From Oscillospiraceae bacterium (lineage in GTDB: Bacteria > Bacillota > Clostridia > Oscillospirales > Ruminococcaceae), in assembly GCA_017887325.1 (NCBI GenBank), contig JAGHIE010000002.1:248001-312000 (forward strand): 64,000 nt of DNA, given 5' to 3'. Below the pieces are notes generated by a model that saw only the letters and a list, made by a program, of their open reading frames with translations, did no database searches and had not been told where the DNA came from. Position numbers and translations under genes: made by a program. The first letter of the stretch is position 1; every line of letters starts with the position of its first letter. This document shows positions 43,979 through 53,858 of the stretch, in pieces.

Positions 43979-45883
43979 TTAATCTAACATTAAATCACAA
44001 ATTATATTTGAAAATTCAACTGGATCTTCTACATCAAATCCTTCTATCAAACATGCTTGAGTATACAATAATTCAGTATATTTCTTTAATTTTTCTTTAT
44101 CTGTATTATATAACTCTTTTAATTTTTCAAAAATTTTGTGATTTACATTTATTTCTAGCACTCTATCTGCTTTAACTTTTTGCTCATTTGTTGGCATTGC
44201 ATTTAAAACTTTTTCCATTTCTAAAGAAATATTTCCTTGTGCTGTTAAACAAACTGGATGAGATTTTAATCTTTGTGTTAAAACAACATTTTTTACCTTA
44301 CCAGATAAACTATCTTTCATAAACTCAAATAAATCTTTATTATCATTTAGTTGTTGCTCTAAATTTTTCTTTTCTTCTTCTGTTTCTAAATCTAAATTTT
44401 CAGAAGAAATTGATTTAAAAGTTTTTCCATCATATTCGTGCATCATTTGAATTGCAAACTCATCTACATCATCTGTAAAATATAAAATTTCAAAACCTTT
44501 ATCTTTTACTAATTCTGTTTGTGGTAATGTATCAATTCTTTCAATACTTTCACCTGACGCATAATATATATCTTTTTGTTCTTCTTTCATTCTTGATACA
44601 TATTCTGACAATGTCACGTATTTTTTATCTAAAGATGATTTGAACATCACTAAATCTTTAAGTTCATCTTTATTCATGCCGTAATTTTCATATAATCCAA
44701 ATTTAAGTTGTAATCCAAAATTTTTGTAAAACTCTTCATATTTTTCTCTATCAGATTTTAACATTTTTAATAATTCTGATTTTATCTTCTTTTGTATACT
44801 CTTAGATATAAGTTTTAATTGTCTGTCGTGTTGTAACATTTCTCTTGATATATTTAATGACAAATCTTCTGAATCTACTAGTCCTTTGACAAATCCAAAA
44901 TAGTCTGGTAACAAATCAGCACATTTATCCATTATTAATACACCATTAGAATACAATTGTAGTCCTTTTTCATATTCTTTACTATAATAATTATAAGGAG
45001 TTTTTGAAGGCACAAACATAAGAGAACTATAAGTCACAGTTCCTTCTGTTTTTGAGTGTATTGTTAAACAAGGATCTGTAAAATCAAAATATTTATCTTT
45101 ATAGAAATTGTTATAATCTTCTTGTGTTAATTCACTTTTTTGTTTTTTCCATATAGGTACCATACTATTTATTGTTTCAATTTCAGTATATGATTCATAT
45201 TCTGCTGCAACATCGCCAGTACCAGTTCCATCTTTTAGCCTTTGTTTAGAAACATTCATTTTTATTGGATATCTTATATAATCAGAATATTTCTTTATTA
45301 TTCCTTGTAATCTATATTGTTCTAAAAATTCATCATAATTTTCTTCATCTGTATTATCTTTAATAACTAGTGTAATTTTTGTTCCAACTTCTTTTTTATC
45401 GCTTTCTTCTATTGTATATCCATCAACGCCTTTAGAACACCATATATATGATTTTTCTTCTCCGTAAGCTTTACTTTCTACAATAACTTCTTTACTTACC
45501 ATAAATGCAGAATAAAAGCCAACACCAAATTGACCAATTACACCAATATCATCTTTACTTAAATCATTTTCTTTTTTAAAATCTAAAGATCCACTTTTAG
45601 CAATAGTACCTAAATTATTTTCTAACTCATCTAAAGTCATACCAATACCATTATCTTCTAATACTATTGTTCTTTTTTCTTTATTTACGTCTAACATAAT
45701 TTTAAAATCTTCTCTAGACATATCTATATTATGATCTGTTAAAGATTTAAAATATAATTTATCAATAGCATCACTTGCGTTTGATATTAACTCTCTTAAA
45801 AATATTTCCTTATGTGTATATATAGAATTAATCATCATATCTAAAAGTTTTTTTGATTCTGCCTTAAATTGTTTTGTTTCCAT
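43979..45883 (-). CDS. htpG: Molecular chaperone HtpG (Hsp90)
   Basis: This 634-residue cytosolic Hsp90 has an N-terminal GHKL ATPase domain. [25 protein letters not shown], and [11 protein letters not shown] are the N, G1 and G2 boxes. The middle and C-terminal dimerisation domains follow. Length is normal. It is a single gene, preceded by a sigma-A promoter overlapped by a CIRCE operator, so it is almost surely controlled by HrcA and induced by heat. AGAGGTG is the ribosome binding site. Confidence 0.97.
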   Translation of the reverse strand: METKQFKAESKKLLDMMINSIYTHKEIFLRELISNASDAIDKLYFKSLTDHNIDMSREDFKIMLDVNKEKRTIVLEDNGIGMTLDELENNLGTIAKSGSLDFKKENDLSKDDIGVIGQFGVGFYSAFMVSKEVIVESKAYGEEKSYIWCSKGVDGYTIEESDKKEVGTKITLVIKDNTDEENYDEFLEQYRLQGIIKKYSDYIRYPIKMNVSKQRLKDGTGTGDVAAEYESYTEIETINSMVPIWKKQKSELTQEDYNNFYKDKYFDFTDPCLTIHSKTEGTVTYSSLMFVPSKTPYNYYSKEYEKGLQLYSNGVLIMDKCADLLPDYFGFVKGLVDSEDLSLNISREMLQHDRQLKLISKSIQKKIKSELLKMLKSDREKYEEFYKNFGLQLKFGLYENYGMNKDELKDLVMFKSSLDKKYVTLSEYVSRMKEEQKDIYYASGESIERIDTLPQTELVKDKGFEILYFTDDVDEFAIQMMHEYDGKTFKSISSENLDLETEEEKKNLEQQLNDNKDLFEFMKDSLSGKVKNVVLTQRLKSHPVCLTAQGNISLEMEKVLNAMPTNEQKVKADRVLEINVNHKIFEKLKELYNTDKEKLKKYTELLYTQACLIEGFDVEDPVEFSNIICDLMLD

Positions 45884-45900
45884 TAAAAAACACCTCTAAG

Positions 45901-45949
45901 TTATACTAATATTAGCACTCTACACCTTTAAGTGCTAATATTAGTATAA
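45901..45949 (-). promoter_or_regulatory. CIRCE operator (HrcA site) for htpG, with extended arms
   Basis: TTAGCACTC, nine bases and AAGTGCTAA match the CIRCE consensus (TTAGCACTC-N9-GAGTGCTAA) except for one base. The palindrome goes further: 19-bp perfect arms at 45901-45919 and 45931-45949. It contains the -10 of the promoter. Confidence 0.9.
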
Positions 45950-45971
45950 AATTTCATAATTACTAAATCAA
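45943..45971 (-). promoter_or_regulatory. Sigma-A promoter for htpG
   Basis: The reverse strand reads TTGATT, 17 bases and TATACT. Its -10 falls inside the CIRCE palindrome. Confidence 0.75.
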
Positions 45972-46004
45972 GTACAAAATATTAATAAATTAAAAACTAA
46001 AAAT

Positions 46005-46313
46005 CTATTTTCCATCCCATAGATATTTTTTTAAATCAACTCTACCATATTCTATAAACTCTACTCCTTCTTGTTGCAATAATTGTATCTGAACTTCTTT
46101 TCCTCCAAATGCAAAGGAGTCTGCCACATACCCATCCCTATTTACAACCCTATAACAGTGGATATTTTTAGGATCTGGATTATTGTGTATAGCATAACCA
46201 ACAACTCTCGACCATTTTCTATTTCCAGCCAACATAGCTATTTGTCCGTATGTAGCAACTTTGCCATATGGAATTTTTTTCACAACTTCATATATCAACT
46301 CATATGTATTCAT
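46005..46313 (-). CDS. MGMT-family protein (alkyltransferase-like) with altered active-site motif
   Basis: This 102-residue protein is just the DNA-binding domain of O6-methylguanine methyltransferase: IPYGKVATYGQIA, WSRVVGYAIHNNPDP and the C-terminal QLLQQEGVEF. The active-site PCHR motif is read here as HCYR at 52-55. The reactive Cys53 is retained but the flanking Pro and His are changed. Members may repair alkylated bases or only bind them. The start at 46313 gives the usual family N-terminus; a GTG at 46322 is in frame. The gene abuts cat with a gap of only five bases. Confidence 0.8.
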   Translation of the reverse strand: MNTYELIYEVVKKIPYGKVATYGQIAMLAGNRKWSRVVGYAIHNNPDPKNIHCYRVVNRDGYVADSFAFGGKEVQIQLLQQEGVEFIEYGRVDLKKYLWDGK

Positions 46314-46318
46314 ATAAA

Positions 46319-46966
46319 TCACACCACAATATTATTAATTAAATCTTGTAATTCATTAAAAAATCTTGACGTATGGTATCCGTCACATACTGCGTGATGT
46401 ACTTGAATATTTACTGGCAAAAATACCTTATTAGACATATTATCAGAAAAATATCTTCCGATTGTAATTATAGGAGGTAGATAGTCATATCCTTTTTGTA
46501 AATTAAGATTAAAACTAGTAAAGGAAGCCCAAGGAATACATGATATATTAAATACATTTTCTATATTTTCTTTAGGACAAAAGTTATTAGATGTTTTATA
46601 TTTATTTATATCACTTAAACATTCATCATAAAATTCATCAAAGTCATCACTATAATTAGTCCAAATAGAAGAAAAAGTTTCTGTGTCTTTATTAAATATA
46701 GTATAACTAGGATTTACTTTATCATAATATCCTACATCTTTATTTTTATCTAAATTCATTTTGAACTCTATGTGATTATTTATAACTTTAGATATGCAAT
46801 ATATCATTACTGGATACAACTTAATATTTTTAGTTTTTATTGTTGATAATAAATTACTAATCTCAATATTTACAGTCATACTGTATGTACACGGAACATT
46901 TGTAAAATAGTGTTCAAAATACTCTTTTCTTTTCCATGTATCAAAATTTATCTTATTAAAATTCAT
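46319..46966 (-). CDS. cat: Type A chloramphenicol O-acetyltransferase
   Basis: This 215-residue acetyltransferase matches type A CAT in length and motifs. HHAVCDGYH at 190-198 holds the catalytic His and the structural Asp. SCIPWASFTSFNLN is the typical central block. It acetylates chloramphenicol with acetyl-CoA, and resistance depends on expression. Base composition is like its neighbours and no mobile element is near, so it looks like an old chromosomal gene. The start is the ATG after AAAGGAG, six codons inside the longest frame. Substrate other than chloramphenicol is possible. Confidence 0.88.
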   Translation of the reverse strand: MNFNKINFDTWKRKEYFEHYFTNVPCTYSMTVNIEISNLLSTIKTKNIKLYPVMIYCISKVINNHIEFKMNLDKNKDVGYYDKVNPSYTIFNKDTETFSSIWTNYSDDFDEFYDECLSDINKYKTSNNFCPKENIENVFNISCIPWASFTSFNLNLQKGYDYLPPIITIGRYFSDNMSNKVFLPVNIQVHHAVCDGYHTSRFFNELQDLINNIVV

Positions 46967-46989
46967 AAAAACTCCTTTTATCATATACT

Positions 46990-47020
46990 AAAAGACATAG
47001 GAAAATTTCCTATGTCTTTT
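46990..47020 (-). terminator. Terminator between gpmI and cat
   Basis: A 14-bp stem (46990-47003 with 47007-47020) follows gpmI and ends in T residues on the reverse strand. Confidence 0.8.
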
Positions 47021-47038
47021 ATATTTAACAATAATTTA

Positions 47039-48556
47039 TTATTTTACAAATAAACTTTCTCCATCCATTTCAGCTGGTTTTTCTAAACCTAAAACTTCTA
47101 ACATTGTTGGAGCTATATCTGCAAGTTTTCCATTTTCTTTCAATTTACAATCCATTCCATATACAATAAATGGTACAGGATTTGTTGTATGAGCTGTAAA
47201 TGGAGAACCATCTGGTTCATACATTTGATCAGCATTACCATGGTCAGCAGTAATCATTGCAACGCCACCTTTAGCAACAATTGCATCAACTGTTCTACCA
47301 ACACATTCGTCAACTGCTTCTACAGCAGTTTTAGCAGCATCAAATATACCTGTATGACCAACCATATCGCAGTTTGCATAGTTTAATATGATAACATCAT
47401 ATTTATCAGAATTAATTCTGTTAATTACTTCATCACAAACTTCATATGCACTCATTTCTGGTTTTAAGTCATATGTTGCAACTTTAGGAGAATTGATTAA
47501 AGCTCTATCTTCGCCTTCAAAAGTTGCTTCAACACCACCATTAAAGAAGAATGTAACATGAGCATATTTTTCAGTTTCAGCTATTCTTAATTGAGTTAAG
47601 CCGTGTTTGCTTATATATTCACCAAAAGTATTGTTTAATGATTGTGGTTTAAATGCAACTTCAACATTTGGCATAGTTGCATCGTATTGTGTCATACAAA
47701 CAAAAACTACTGGAACTTTTCCGCCAACTCTTTCAAAACCATCAAAATTATCATCAACTAATGTTCTTGTAATTTCTCTAGCTCTGTCTGGTCTGAAGTT
47801 GAAGAAAATAACACTATCGTTTGCTTTAATATTAGCATCTTCTACACATACAGTTGGAACTACAAACTCGTCTGTAACACCTTCTGCATATGATTTTTCC
47901 ATAGCTTCAACAGCATTAGCAGCTGTATTTCCTTTACCATATACCATTGCAGAATAAGCTTTTTCAACTCTATCCCAACGATTATCTCTGTCCATAGCGT
48001 AATATCTACCATTTACAGTAGCAATAGCACCAATGCCAATTTCATCAATTTTTGCTTGTAATTTTTCTACAAACTCTTTACCTGAACTTGGTGGAACGTC
48101 TCTACCGTCCATAAATGCATGAACATATACTTTTTCTAAACCAAATTTTTTAGCAAGTTCTAATAAACCATATAAATGTTCAATATGGCTGTGAACACCA
48201 CCGTCAGATAATAATCCCATTAAATGTAAAGCACTATTATTTGATTTACAGTTGTCCATAGCTTTTACTAAAGCTGGGTTTTGATAAAACTCACCATCTT
48301 TAATTGCTTTTGTTATTCTTGTTAATTCTTGGTATACAATTCTACCAGCACCAATATTTGTATGTCCTACTTCTGAGTTACCCATTTGTCCATCTGGTAA
48401 ACCTACTGCCAAACCTGATGCATTAATATATGTTAATGCGCCTTCTTTTACAAAACGATCTAAATTTTTTGTATTTGCTGCAGCTATTGCGTTTCCATAT
48501 TCAGAATTATTTTTACCATAACCATCCATAATGATTAAAGCTAAAGGTTTTTTCAT
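47039..48556 (-). CDS. gpmI: 2,3-bisphosphoglycerate-independent phosphoglycerate mutase
   Basis: This 505-residue manganese enzyme interconverts 3- and 2-phosphoglycerate in glycolysis. The alkaline-phosphatase-like fold has IIMDGYG, the nucleophile Ser in [14 protein letters not shown], and late metal ligands in [10 protein letters not shown]. The start is the ATG after GGAGG, five codons inside the longest frame. It lies 39 bases after tpiA, forming an operon with it. Confidence 0.97.
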   Translation of the reverse strand: MKKPLALIIMDGYGKNNSEYGNAIAAANTKNLDRFVKEGALTYINASGLAVGLPDGQMGNSEVGHTNIGAGRIVYQELTRITKAIKDGEFYQNPALVKAMDNCKSNNSALHLMGLLSDGGVHSHIEHLYGLLELAKKFGLEKVYVHAFMDGRDVPPSSGKEFVEKLQAKIDEIGIGAIATVNGRYYAMDRDNRWDRVEKAYSAMVYGKGNTAANAVEAMEKSYAEGVTDEFVVPTVCVEDANIKANDSVIFFNFRPDRAREITRTLVDDNFDGFERVGGKVPVVFVCMTQYDATMPNVEVAFKPQSLNNTFGEYISKHGLTQLRIAETEKYAHVTFFFNGGVEATFEGEDRALINSPKVATYDLKPEMSAYEVCDEVINRINSDKYDVIILNYANCDMVGHTGIFDAAKTAVEAVDECVGRTVDAIVAKGGVAMITADHGNADQMYEPDGSPFTAHTTNPVPFIVYGMDCKLKENGKLADIAPTMLEVLGLEKPAEMDGESLFVK

Positions 48557-48595
48557 TATTTTTTCCTCCACTATTCAACAGATAAATATCTAAAA

Positions 48596-49366
48596 TTAAC
48601 CGTTTGTAGCAGCTTTAACTATAACTGAGAAGTCTTGTGCTTTAAGAGCAGCTCCACCAATTAAACCACCGTCAACATCTGGTTTAGATAATAATTCTTC
48701 TGCATTTCCAGCGTTCATTGAACCACCGTATTGGATTGTCATAGCGTCTGCAGCTTCTTTATCATATACATTAGCAATTACATTACGAATAACAGCACAT
48801 ACTTCTTGAGCTTGGTCAGCAGTAGCTGTTTTACCTGTACCAATAGCCCAAACTGGTTCATATGCAATAATAACTCTTGATAATTGTTCTTTAGTAACAT
48901 CTTTTAAAGCAACTTTTGTTTGTAATGCAACTAATTCTTCTGTAATACCATTTTCTCTGTCAGCTAACATTTCACCAACACATAAAATAACTGTCATACC
49001 AGCTTCTAAAGCAGCTTTTGTTCTTAAGTTTACAGTTTCGTCTGTTTCACCGAAATATTGTCTTCTTTCACTATGACCGATGATTACATATTCAACACCC
49101 ATTTCTGTTAACATATCAGCAGAAATTTCACCTGTATATGCACCAGAAGCAGCAAAGTGAACATTTTCAGCACCAACTTTAATATTTGTGCCTTCTGTTT
49201 CTCTTAATGCAGTTTCTAAATTTGTAAAAGGAACACAGATTACAACATCACATGTAGCATCTTTTACTAATGGTTTTAATTCTGTAATTAAAGCTTGTGC
49301 TTCTTTTCTATTTTTGTTCATTTTCCAGTTACCAGCAATAACTGCTTTTCTTAATGTTTTGTTCAT
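48596..49366 (-). CDS. tpiA: Triosephosphate isomerase
   Basis: This 256-residue TIM barrel interconverts dihydroxyacetone phosphate and glyceraldehyde 3-phosphate. AGNWKMNKN has the catalytic Lys, IGHSERRQYF the His, and AYEPVWAIGTGKTA the Glu and mobile loop 6. Length is normal. It is separated from pgk by a strong hairpin. Confidence 0.98.
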   Translation of the reverse strand: MNKTLRKAVIAGNWKMNKNRKEAQALITELKPLVKDATCDVVICVPFTNLETALRETEGTNIKVGAENVHFAASGAYTGEISADMLTEMGVEYVIIGHSERRQYFGETDETVNLRTKAALEAGMTVILCVGEMLADRENGITEELVALQTKVALKDVTKEQLSRVIIAYEPVWAIGTGKTATADQAQEVCAVIRNVIANVYDKEAADAMTIQYGGSMNAGNAEELLSKPDVDGGLIGGAALKAQDFSVIVKAATNG

Positions 49367-49410
49367 ATATATAACCTCTTTTCAAACTTATTATATTACC
49401 TTATATTTAT

Positions 49411-49470
49411 AAAAAAAGTGGCTAAATAGTTGCTACATATCGTTGTGTAGCAACTATACATTCTAGCCAC
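49411..49470 (-). terminator. Large hairpin terminator/attenuator between pgk and tpiA
   Basis: Two nested stems (49418-49424 with 49464-49470, and 49427-49437 with 49446-49456) are followed on the reverse strand by seven T. Some read-through, or another promoter, must feed tpiA-gpmI. Confidence 0.85.
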
Positions 49471-49484
49471 CCTTATATCAAAAT

Positions 49485-50696
49485 TTATTTATCATTTACG
49501 CAAGCAATACCTGGTAGCTCTTTACCTTCTAAGAATTCTAAAGATGCTCCACCGCCTGTTGAGATGTGGCTCATTTTGTCACCAAATCCTAAAGTATTAA
49601 CAGCAGCAGCAGAATCCCCACCACCGATAATTGTAATAGCTTCTGTTTCAGCTAACGCTTTAGCTACAGCAATAGTACCTTTTGCTAAAATTGGGTTTTC
49701 AAATACGCCCATAGGACCATTCCATACAACTGTTTTTGCAGATTTAACTTCATTAGCAAATAATTCAGCTGTTTTTGGACCAATATCTAAGCCCATTTTT
49801 TCATCTGGAATAGAATCAGCAGCAACAACTTCTACTTCTATTTCAGCATCAATTGGGTTAGGGAAATCTTTTGTAATTGTGCAGTCAACAGGTAATAAAA
49901 TTTTAACGCCTTTTTCTTCTGCTTTAGCTAACATATTTTTGCAGTAGTCTACTTTTTCTAAGTCAACTAAAGATTGTCCAACTGTATAACCTTTAGCAAC
50001 TAAGAATGTGTAAGCCATACCACCACCGATAATTAATGTATCAGCTTTGTTTAATAAGTTTTCAATAACATTTAATTTGTCAGCAACTTTAGCTCCACCT
50101 AAGATTGTAACAAAAGGTCTTTGTGGATTTTCAACAGCGTTACCTAAGTAATCTAATTCTTTACCCATTAAGTAACCAACACATGCTTCTTGAACATATT
50201 CAGAAACACCAACTGTTGAACAGTGAGCTCTGTGAGCAGCACCAAAAGCATCGTTTACGAAAACATCACATAAACTTGCTAATTCTTTGCTGAATTCTTC
50301 ACCATTTTTTGTTTCTTCTGGACGATATCTTGTGTTTTGTAGTAAAACAACATCTCCATCTTTCATTTCTGCAACAGCTTTTTTAGCATTTTCGCCAACT
50401 ACTGTATCATCAGCAGCAAAAACAACTTCTTTGCCTAATAATTCAGATAATCTTTTAGCAACTGGAGCTAAAGATAATTCTGGTTTTGGTTCACCTTTTG
50501 GTTTACCTAAGTGAGAGCAAAGAATTAATTTTGCATTATTTTCTATTAAATATTTAATTGTTGGTAATGCAGCAACAATTCTGTTTTCATCTGTAATAAC
50601 ACCATTTTTTAAAGGAACGTTAAAATCACAACGAGCTAAAACTCTTCTTCCTGATACATTAACGTCTTCAATAGTTTTTTTGTTTAAAGTAGCCAT
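49485..50696 (-). CDS. pgk: Phosphoglycerate kinase
   Basis: This 403-residue enzyme makes ATP from 1,3-bisphosphoglycerate. [15 protein letters not shown], the HLGKPKGEP loop and the C-terminal nucleotide site GGGDSAAAV are classic. It is a few residues longer than usual. In many Firmicutes gap precedes it, but here the upstream gene is degV, so gap lies elsewhere. GGAG is its ribosome binding site. Confidence 0.98.
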   Translation of the reverse strand: MATLNKKTIEDVNVSGRRVLARCDFNVPLKNGVITDENRIVAALPTIKYLIENNAKLILCSHLGKPKGEPKPELSLAPVAKRLSELLGKEVVFAADDTVVGENAKKAVAEMKDGDVVLLQNTRYRPEETKNGEEFSKELASLCDVFVNDAFGAAHRAHCSTVGVSEYVQEACVGYLMGKELDYLGNAVENPQRPFVTILGGAKVADKLNVIENLLNKADTLIIGGGMAYTFLVAKGYTVGQSLVDLEKVDYCKNMLAKAEEKGVKILLPVDCTITKDFPNPIDAEIEVEVVAADSIPDEKMGLDIGPKTAELFANEVKSAKTVVWNGPMGVFENPILAKGTIAVAKALAETEAITIIGGGDSAAAVNTLGFGDKMSHISTGGGASLEFLEGKELPGIACVNDK

Positions 50697-50771
50697 TAAA
50701 ATTTCTCCTTTTCACTTATATCCTTGTTATAACTTTAACAATTTTAAATAAAATCATAACTCAACAAACAT

Positions 50772-50800
50772 ATTTTATAACAAAAAACATTTTTTTGCAA
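50772..50800 (-). promoter_or_regulatory. Sigma-A promoter for pgk
   Basis: The reverse strand reads TTGCAA, 17 bases and TAAAAT. A 9-bp inverted repeat (50724-50732 with 50775-50783) spans the -10 and leader. Confidence 0.55.
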
Positions 50801-50815
50801 GTATTTATTTTAAAT

Positions 50816-51691
50816 TTAATGTTTTGGACTGCATTTTACAACAATACCAACAACTTTTGGTCCAGCATTTATTGCTATTACAGGACCAGCACTATAAAGT
50901 CCTTGAGAATTATTTCCAAATGCTTTTATAGCTTCTTTTTCTAAATTCTTTCCTTCTTCTTCTAAACAACCTTTTATACAGATAAAAGGAGTTTGAGGAA
51001 TCATTCTATTTTTAGCATTTTTTATTAATGCTGGAATTATTGCTTTTTCCCCTCTAACTTTTTCAATAATTTTAACTTCTCCATCGACAAAAGTTATAAT
51101 AGGTTTAAATCCTAGTAACTCACCAACAAAAGCAGCTGCACAACTTACTCTACCAGATTTTTTTACAAACTCTAAAGAATATGGTGCAAAAAATATTTCA
51201 ACACTGTTAAACCAATCATTTAAATAATTTATAACTTCTTTACAAGAAGCTCCTGCATTTAATCTCTTAGCTGATTCAATAACAGGGTAACCATAAGCAA
51301 TAGAATACGCTTTAGAATCAATAACTGTAATTTCTACTTTTCCAGCGTATTCTGGATTTTCTTCAAAAAACATATCTTTGGCCATAATAGCATTATTATG
51401 TGTTGCAGAACCTTTACTATTTATAGAAACATAAATAATATGCTCTACTCCTTCTTCTGCATATTGTTTATACTTATCTACAAATTGAATAGATGTTATT
51501 TGTGAATGAGTAGGTATTTTAGATTCATTCATTAAGATATTATAAAATTCATCATTTGAAAAATCTACACCTGCAATACATTCTTTATCTCCAACAATTA
51601 CAGGAAATTGTAAAATTTCTATTCCTAACTCATTAGCTAAATCTAAAGGAATATCAGAACCAGAATCTGTAATAAGTTTCCACTTACTCAT
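50816..51691 (-). CDS. DegV family fatty-acid-binding protein
   Basis: This 291-residue protein matches the DegV fold: KLITDSGSDIPLDLANELGI at the N-terminus, then PTHSQITSIQF and SINSKGSATHNNA. Members bind fatty acids and serve the fatty-acid kinase Fak, so exogenous fatty acids enter phospholipid. FakA is not in the window. It may be co-transcribed with trmL upstream, 28 bases away. Confidence 0.9.
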   Translation of the reverse strand: MSKWKLITDSGSDIPLDLANELGIEILQFPVIVGDKECIAGVDFSNDEFYNILMNESKIPTHSQITSIQFVDKYKQYAEEGVEHIIYVSINSKGSATHNNAIMAKDMFFEENPEYAGKVEITVIDSKAYSIAYGYPVIESAKRLNAGASCKEVINYLNDWFNSVEIFFAPYSLEFVKKSGRVSCAAAFVGELLGFKPIITFVDGEVKIIEKVRGEKAIIPALIKNAKNRMIPQTPFICIKGCLEEEGKNLEKEAIKAFGNNSQGLYSAGPVIAINAGPKVVGIVVKCSPKH

Positions 51692-51719
51692 AAAAAATCC
51701 TCTCTTTTAAATAAATTTA

Positions 51720-52220
51720 TTATTCTTCCCACTTAAATTTTGTGAGTTGACCTTTTACCAACAACTCTGGGAATTTCCATTGTCTTAAAACTTCATATGC
51801 AGCCAATGCTACTGTATTTGATAAATTTAAACTTCTTGCTTCTCCTATCATAGGAACTCTAACACATGTATCAGGATTATCATATAATAATTTTTCATCT
51901 AATCCTGCATCTTCTCTACCAAATACTATATAAGCCTTATCTGGATATTCCACATCAGAGTAAATATGCTGTCCTTTGGTTGTAAAATAGTAAAAAGGAC
52001 CTTCATTCTTTTCAAAAAATTCTTGGATATTTTCGTAATAAGTTATATCTAATAAATACCAATAATCCAACCCAGCTCTTTTCAATTTTTTATCATCTAT
52101 TGTAAACCCCATCGGTTTTACAATATGTAACCTAGCTCCAGTAGCAGCACAAGTTCTGGCTATATTTCCAGTATTTTGTGGTATTTGTGGTTCTACTAAA
52201 ACTATATTTAATTCTTTCAT
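51720..52220 (-). CDS. trmL: tRNA (cytidine/uridine-34-2'-O)-methyltransferase TrmL
   Basis: This 166-residue SPOUT-fold methyltransferase is small, as expected for TrmL. LVEPQIPQNTGNIARTCAATGA, FGREDAGLDE and ARSLNLSNTVALAAYE form the knot that binds S-adenosylmethionine. It methylates the wobble base of leucine tRNAs. AGGTGG precedes the ATG. Confidence 0.94.
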   Translation of the reverse strand: MKELNIVLVEPQIPQNTGNIARTCAATGARLHIVKPMGFTIDDKKLKRAGLDYWYLLDITYYENIQEFFEKNEGPFYYFTTKGQHIYSDVEYPDKAYIVFGREDAGLDEKLLYDNPDTCVRVPMIGEARSLNLSNTVALAAYEVLRQWKFPELLVKGQLTKFKWEE

Positions 52221-52290
52221 TTTACCACCTATAACCTTAGTATTTTCTATTTAATTGTATCAGATATTTATTCTTTTTACAAGATATTTT

Positions 52291-52327
52291 TAAAGCTGTA
52301 ATCTAAACAATTTAGATTACAGCTTTA
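52291..52327 (-). terminator. Hairpin after the DacF-like gene
   Basis: A 17-bp perfect stem (52291-52307 with 52311-52327) lies just after the stop codon. The following reverse-strand bases are A-rich, not T-rich, so termination may be imperfect. Confidence 0.6.
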
Positions 52328-52339
52328 TTATATATATTA

Positions 52340-53779
52340 CTATTTATTAAAATCTTTTGGCTTATAATATTCTTGCTTATATCTTGGTTTATTTCTTCTG
52401 TATGAATCACTACGAGATTTCATTTTTTTCTTCCTTTTATTATTTTTATCTACTAAATATAGTATATAACAAATAATAAATAAAAGTAAAACAATTCCTA
52501 TAACTTTAGCTATAGTTGAAGAAAAAATCTTTCTTATTTGATCAAAAATGTATAGGATAGTACTTCTTTCTATATCCTTAGTTGAAACTATATTAACACT
52601 TGTTAAAACTTCATCCCCTATCATTAAATCCATAGTCCCCAAAACTTGACCTTCTTTTATAGGAGCATCTACTTTTTCAGGGACTTTAGCAACCCTTTTC
52701 ACTTCATTTACATCAAGTGTATCTGGAATAATTTCTTCAACTGTCTTTTCTGGAACGCCTATAACATAGTCATAAGCTGTTGACAATCTAACCCCTATTT
52801 CCACTCCTGAAGAAGTATCTCCTTTTTTTACTATAGTTCTTAAAGAAAAATCATTAAAAGCCCACTCATATAAATTTTTTGTATCTTTATATGTTTCATA
52901 AGCTCTTTCACCTGTTTCTGTTGCGTATTTACCTCCTAATACAATTCCCATATAGGTATATCCATTTTGTTCTGCTAATGTTATTAAATTTTGAGTATTT
53001 TGACCTGTTGTACCTGTTTTAATTGGAATAATAGGTTCGTAATAATAATCACTACCTGAAAACATCATTTCATTTGTATTTATTAATGGAAATTTTTCTG
53101 AATGAATATTAGTTGGAGCAATATAATACACATCTGTATCTGTAAACTCTAGAAAATTAGGTATAGTTAATGCATGTTTTGTTATTAAATACATATCATA
53201 TGCAGTTGTATATTGTCCTTCAGCATCTAATCCATGTGTGTTAACAAAATGTGTATCATTAGCACCAAGTTCTTTTGCTTTTTCATTCATTTTATCAACA
53301 AAAGTATTTATATCTCCATTCATATAAGTTGTTGCTGTATATCTTGCTAACACATCGCCCATATCACATGCTGATTGAATTAATAAAGCATATATCATAT
53401 TTTTTATAGATATAACTTCATCTGGATAAAATCCAGACATGGACGCCCCTTGCTCATACCAATATGAATCTGTCATTATATCATTATAACATGGAATAGA
53501 TTTTTCCAAATCTTCTGCAGGTAAAGTTTCTAAAACTATTATCGCTGTCATTATTTTTGTTAGCGAAGCCGGTGGTAATTTTTCCTTTTCATTCTTTTTA
53601 TATAAAACTTGTCCATTATCATTATTAACTAAATAAGCAGATTGACTTAAAACTTTAAAATCTTCTGGCTCGTATGTCACCTCTGCTGAAACTTCTGATA
53701 TATTAAATAAACTAAAAATATAAATAAACAAAACCAATATAGTTGTAAAAAATATTTTTCTTTTTTTTGCCAAAATCAT
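52340..53779 (-). CDS. DacF-like D-Ala-D-Ala carboxypeptidase family protein with SxC in place of SxN
   Basis: This 479-residue low-molecular-weight penicillin-binding protein has a signal sequence cleaved near SEVSA (about 32). A peptidase S11 domain follows with Ser72-x-x-Lys75 in ASLTK and Lys254-Thr-Gly in IKTGTT. The second motif, normally SxN, is SAC at 136-138. A PBP5-type C-terminal domain comes next, then a membrane helix near 425-447 and a long basic tail. Such enzymes trim stem peptides, and DacF acts in the forespore or cortex of spores. Streptomyces K15 DD-transpeptidase has SGC at the same place, so activity is not excluded. A sigma-A-like promoter lies upstream. Confidence 0.88.
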   Translation of the reverse strand: MILAKKRKIFFTTILVLFIYIFSLFNISEVSAEVTYEPEDFKVLSQSAYLVNNDNGQVLYKKNEKEKLPPASLTKIMTAIIVLETLPAEDLEKSIPCYNDIMTDSYWYEQGASMSGFYPDEVISIKNMIYALLIQSACDMGDVLARYTATTYMNGDINTFVDKMNEKAKELGANDTHFVNTHGLDAEGQYTTAYDMYLITKHALTIPNFLEFTDTDVYYIAPTNIHSEKFPLINTNEMMFSGSDYYYEPIIPIKTGTTGQNTQNLITLAEQNGYTYMGIVLGGKYATETGERAYETYKDTKNLYEWAFNDFSLRTIVKKGDTSSGVEIGVRLSTAYDYVIGVPEKTVEEIIPDTLDVNEVKRVAKVPEKVDAPIKEGQVLGTMDLMIGDEVLTSVNIVSTKDIERSTILYIFDQIRKIFSSTIAKVIGIVLLLFIICYILYLVDKNNKRKKKMKSRSDSYRRNKPRYKQEYYKPKDFNK

Positions 53780-53815
53780 ATATAATAAACCCTTTCACAA
53801 AATTACTCACTGTAA

Positions 53816-53847
53816 ATTATAACATATATTGTCAAAAAAACAATATA
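53816..53847 (-). promoter_or_regulatory. Promoter of the DacF-like gene, overlapped by ATATTGT-N7-ACAATAT palindrome
   Basis: The reverse strand reads TTGTTT, 16 bases and TATAAT (53816-53843). An 8-bp inverted repeat at 53825-53832 and 53840-53847 covers the spacer and -35, a typical repressor position. Confidence 0.5.
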
Positions 53848-53858
53848 CTAATCGTATT

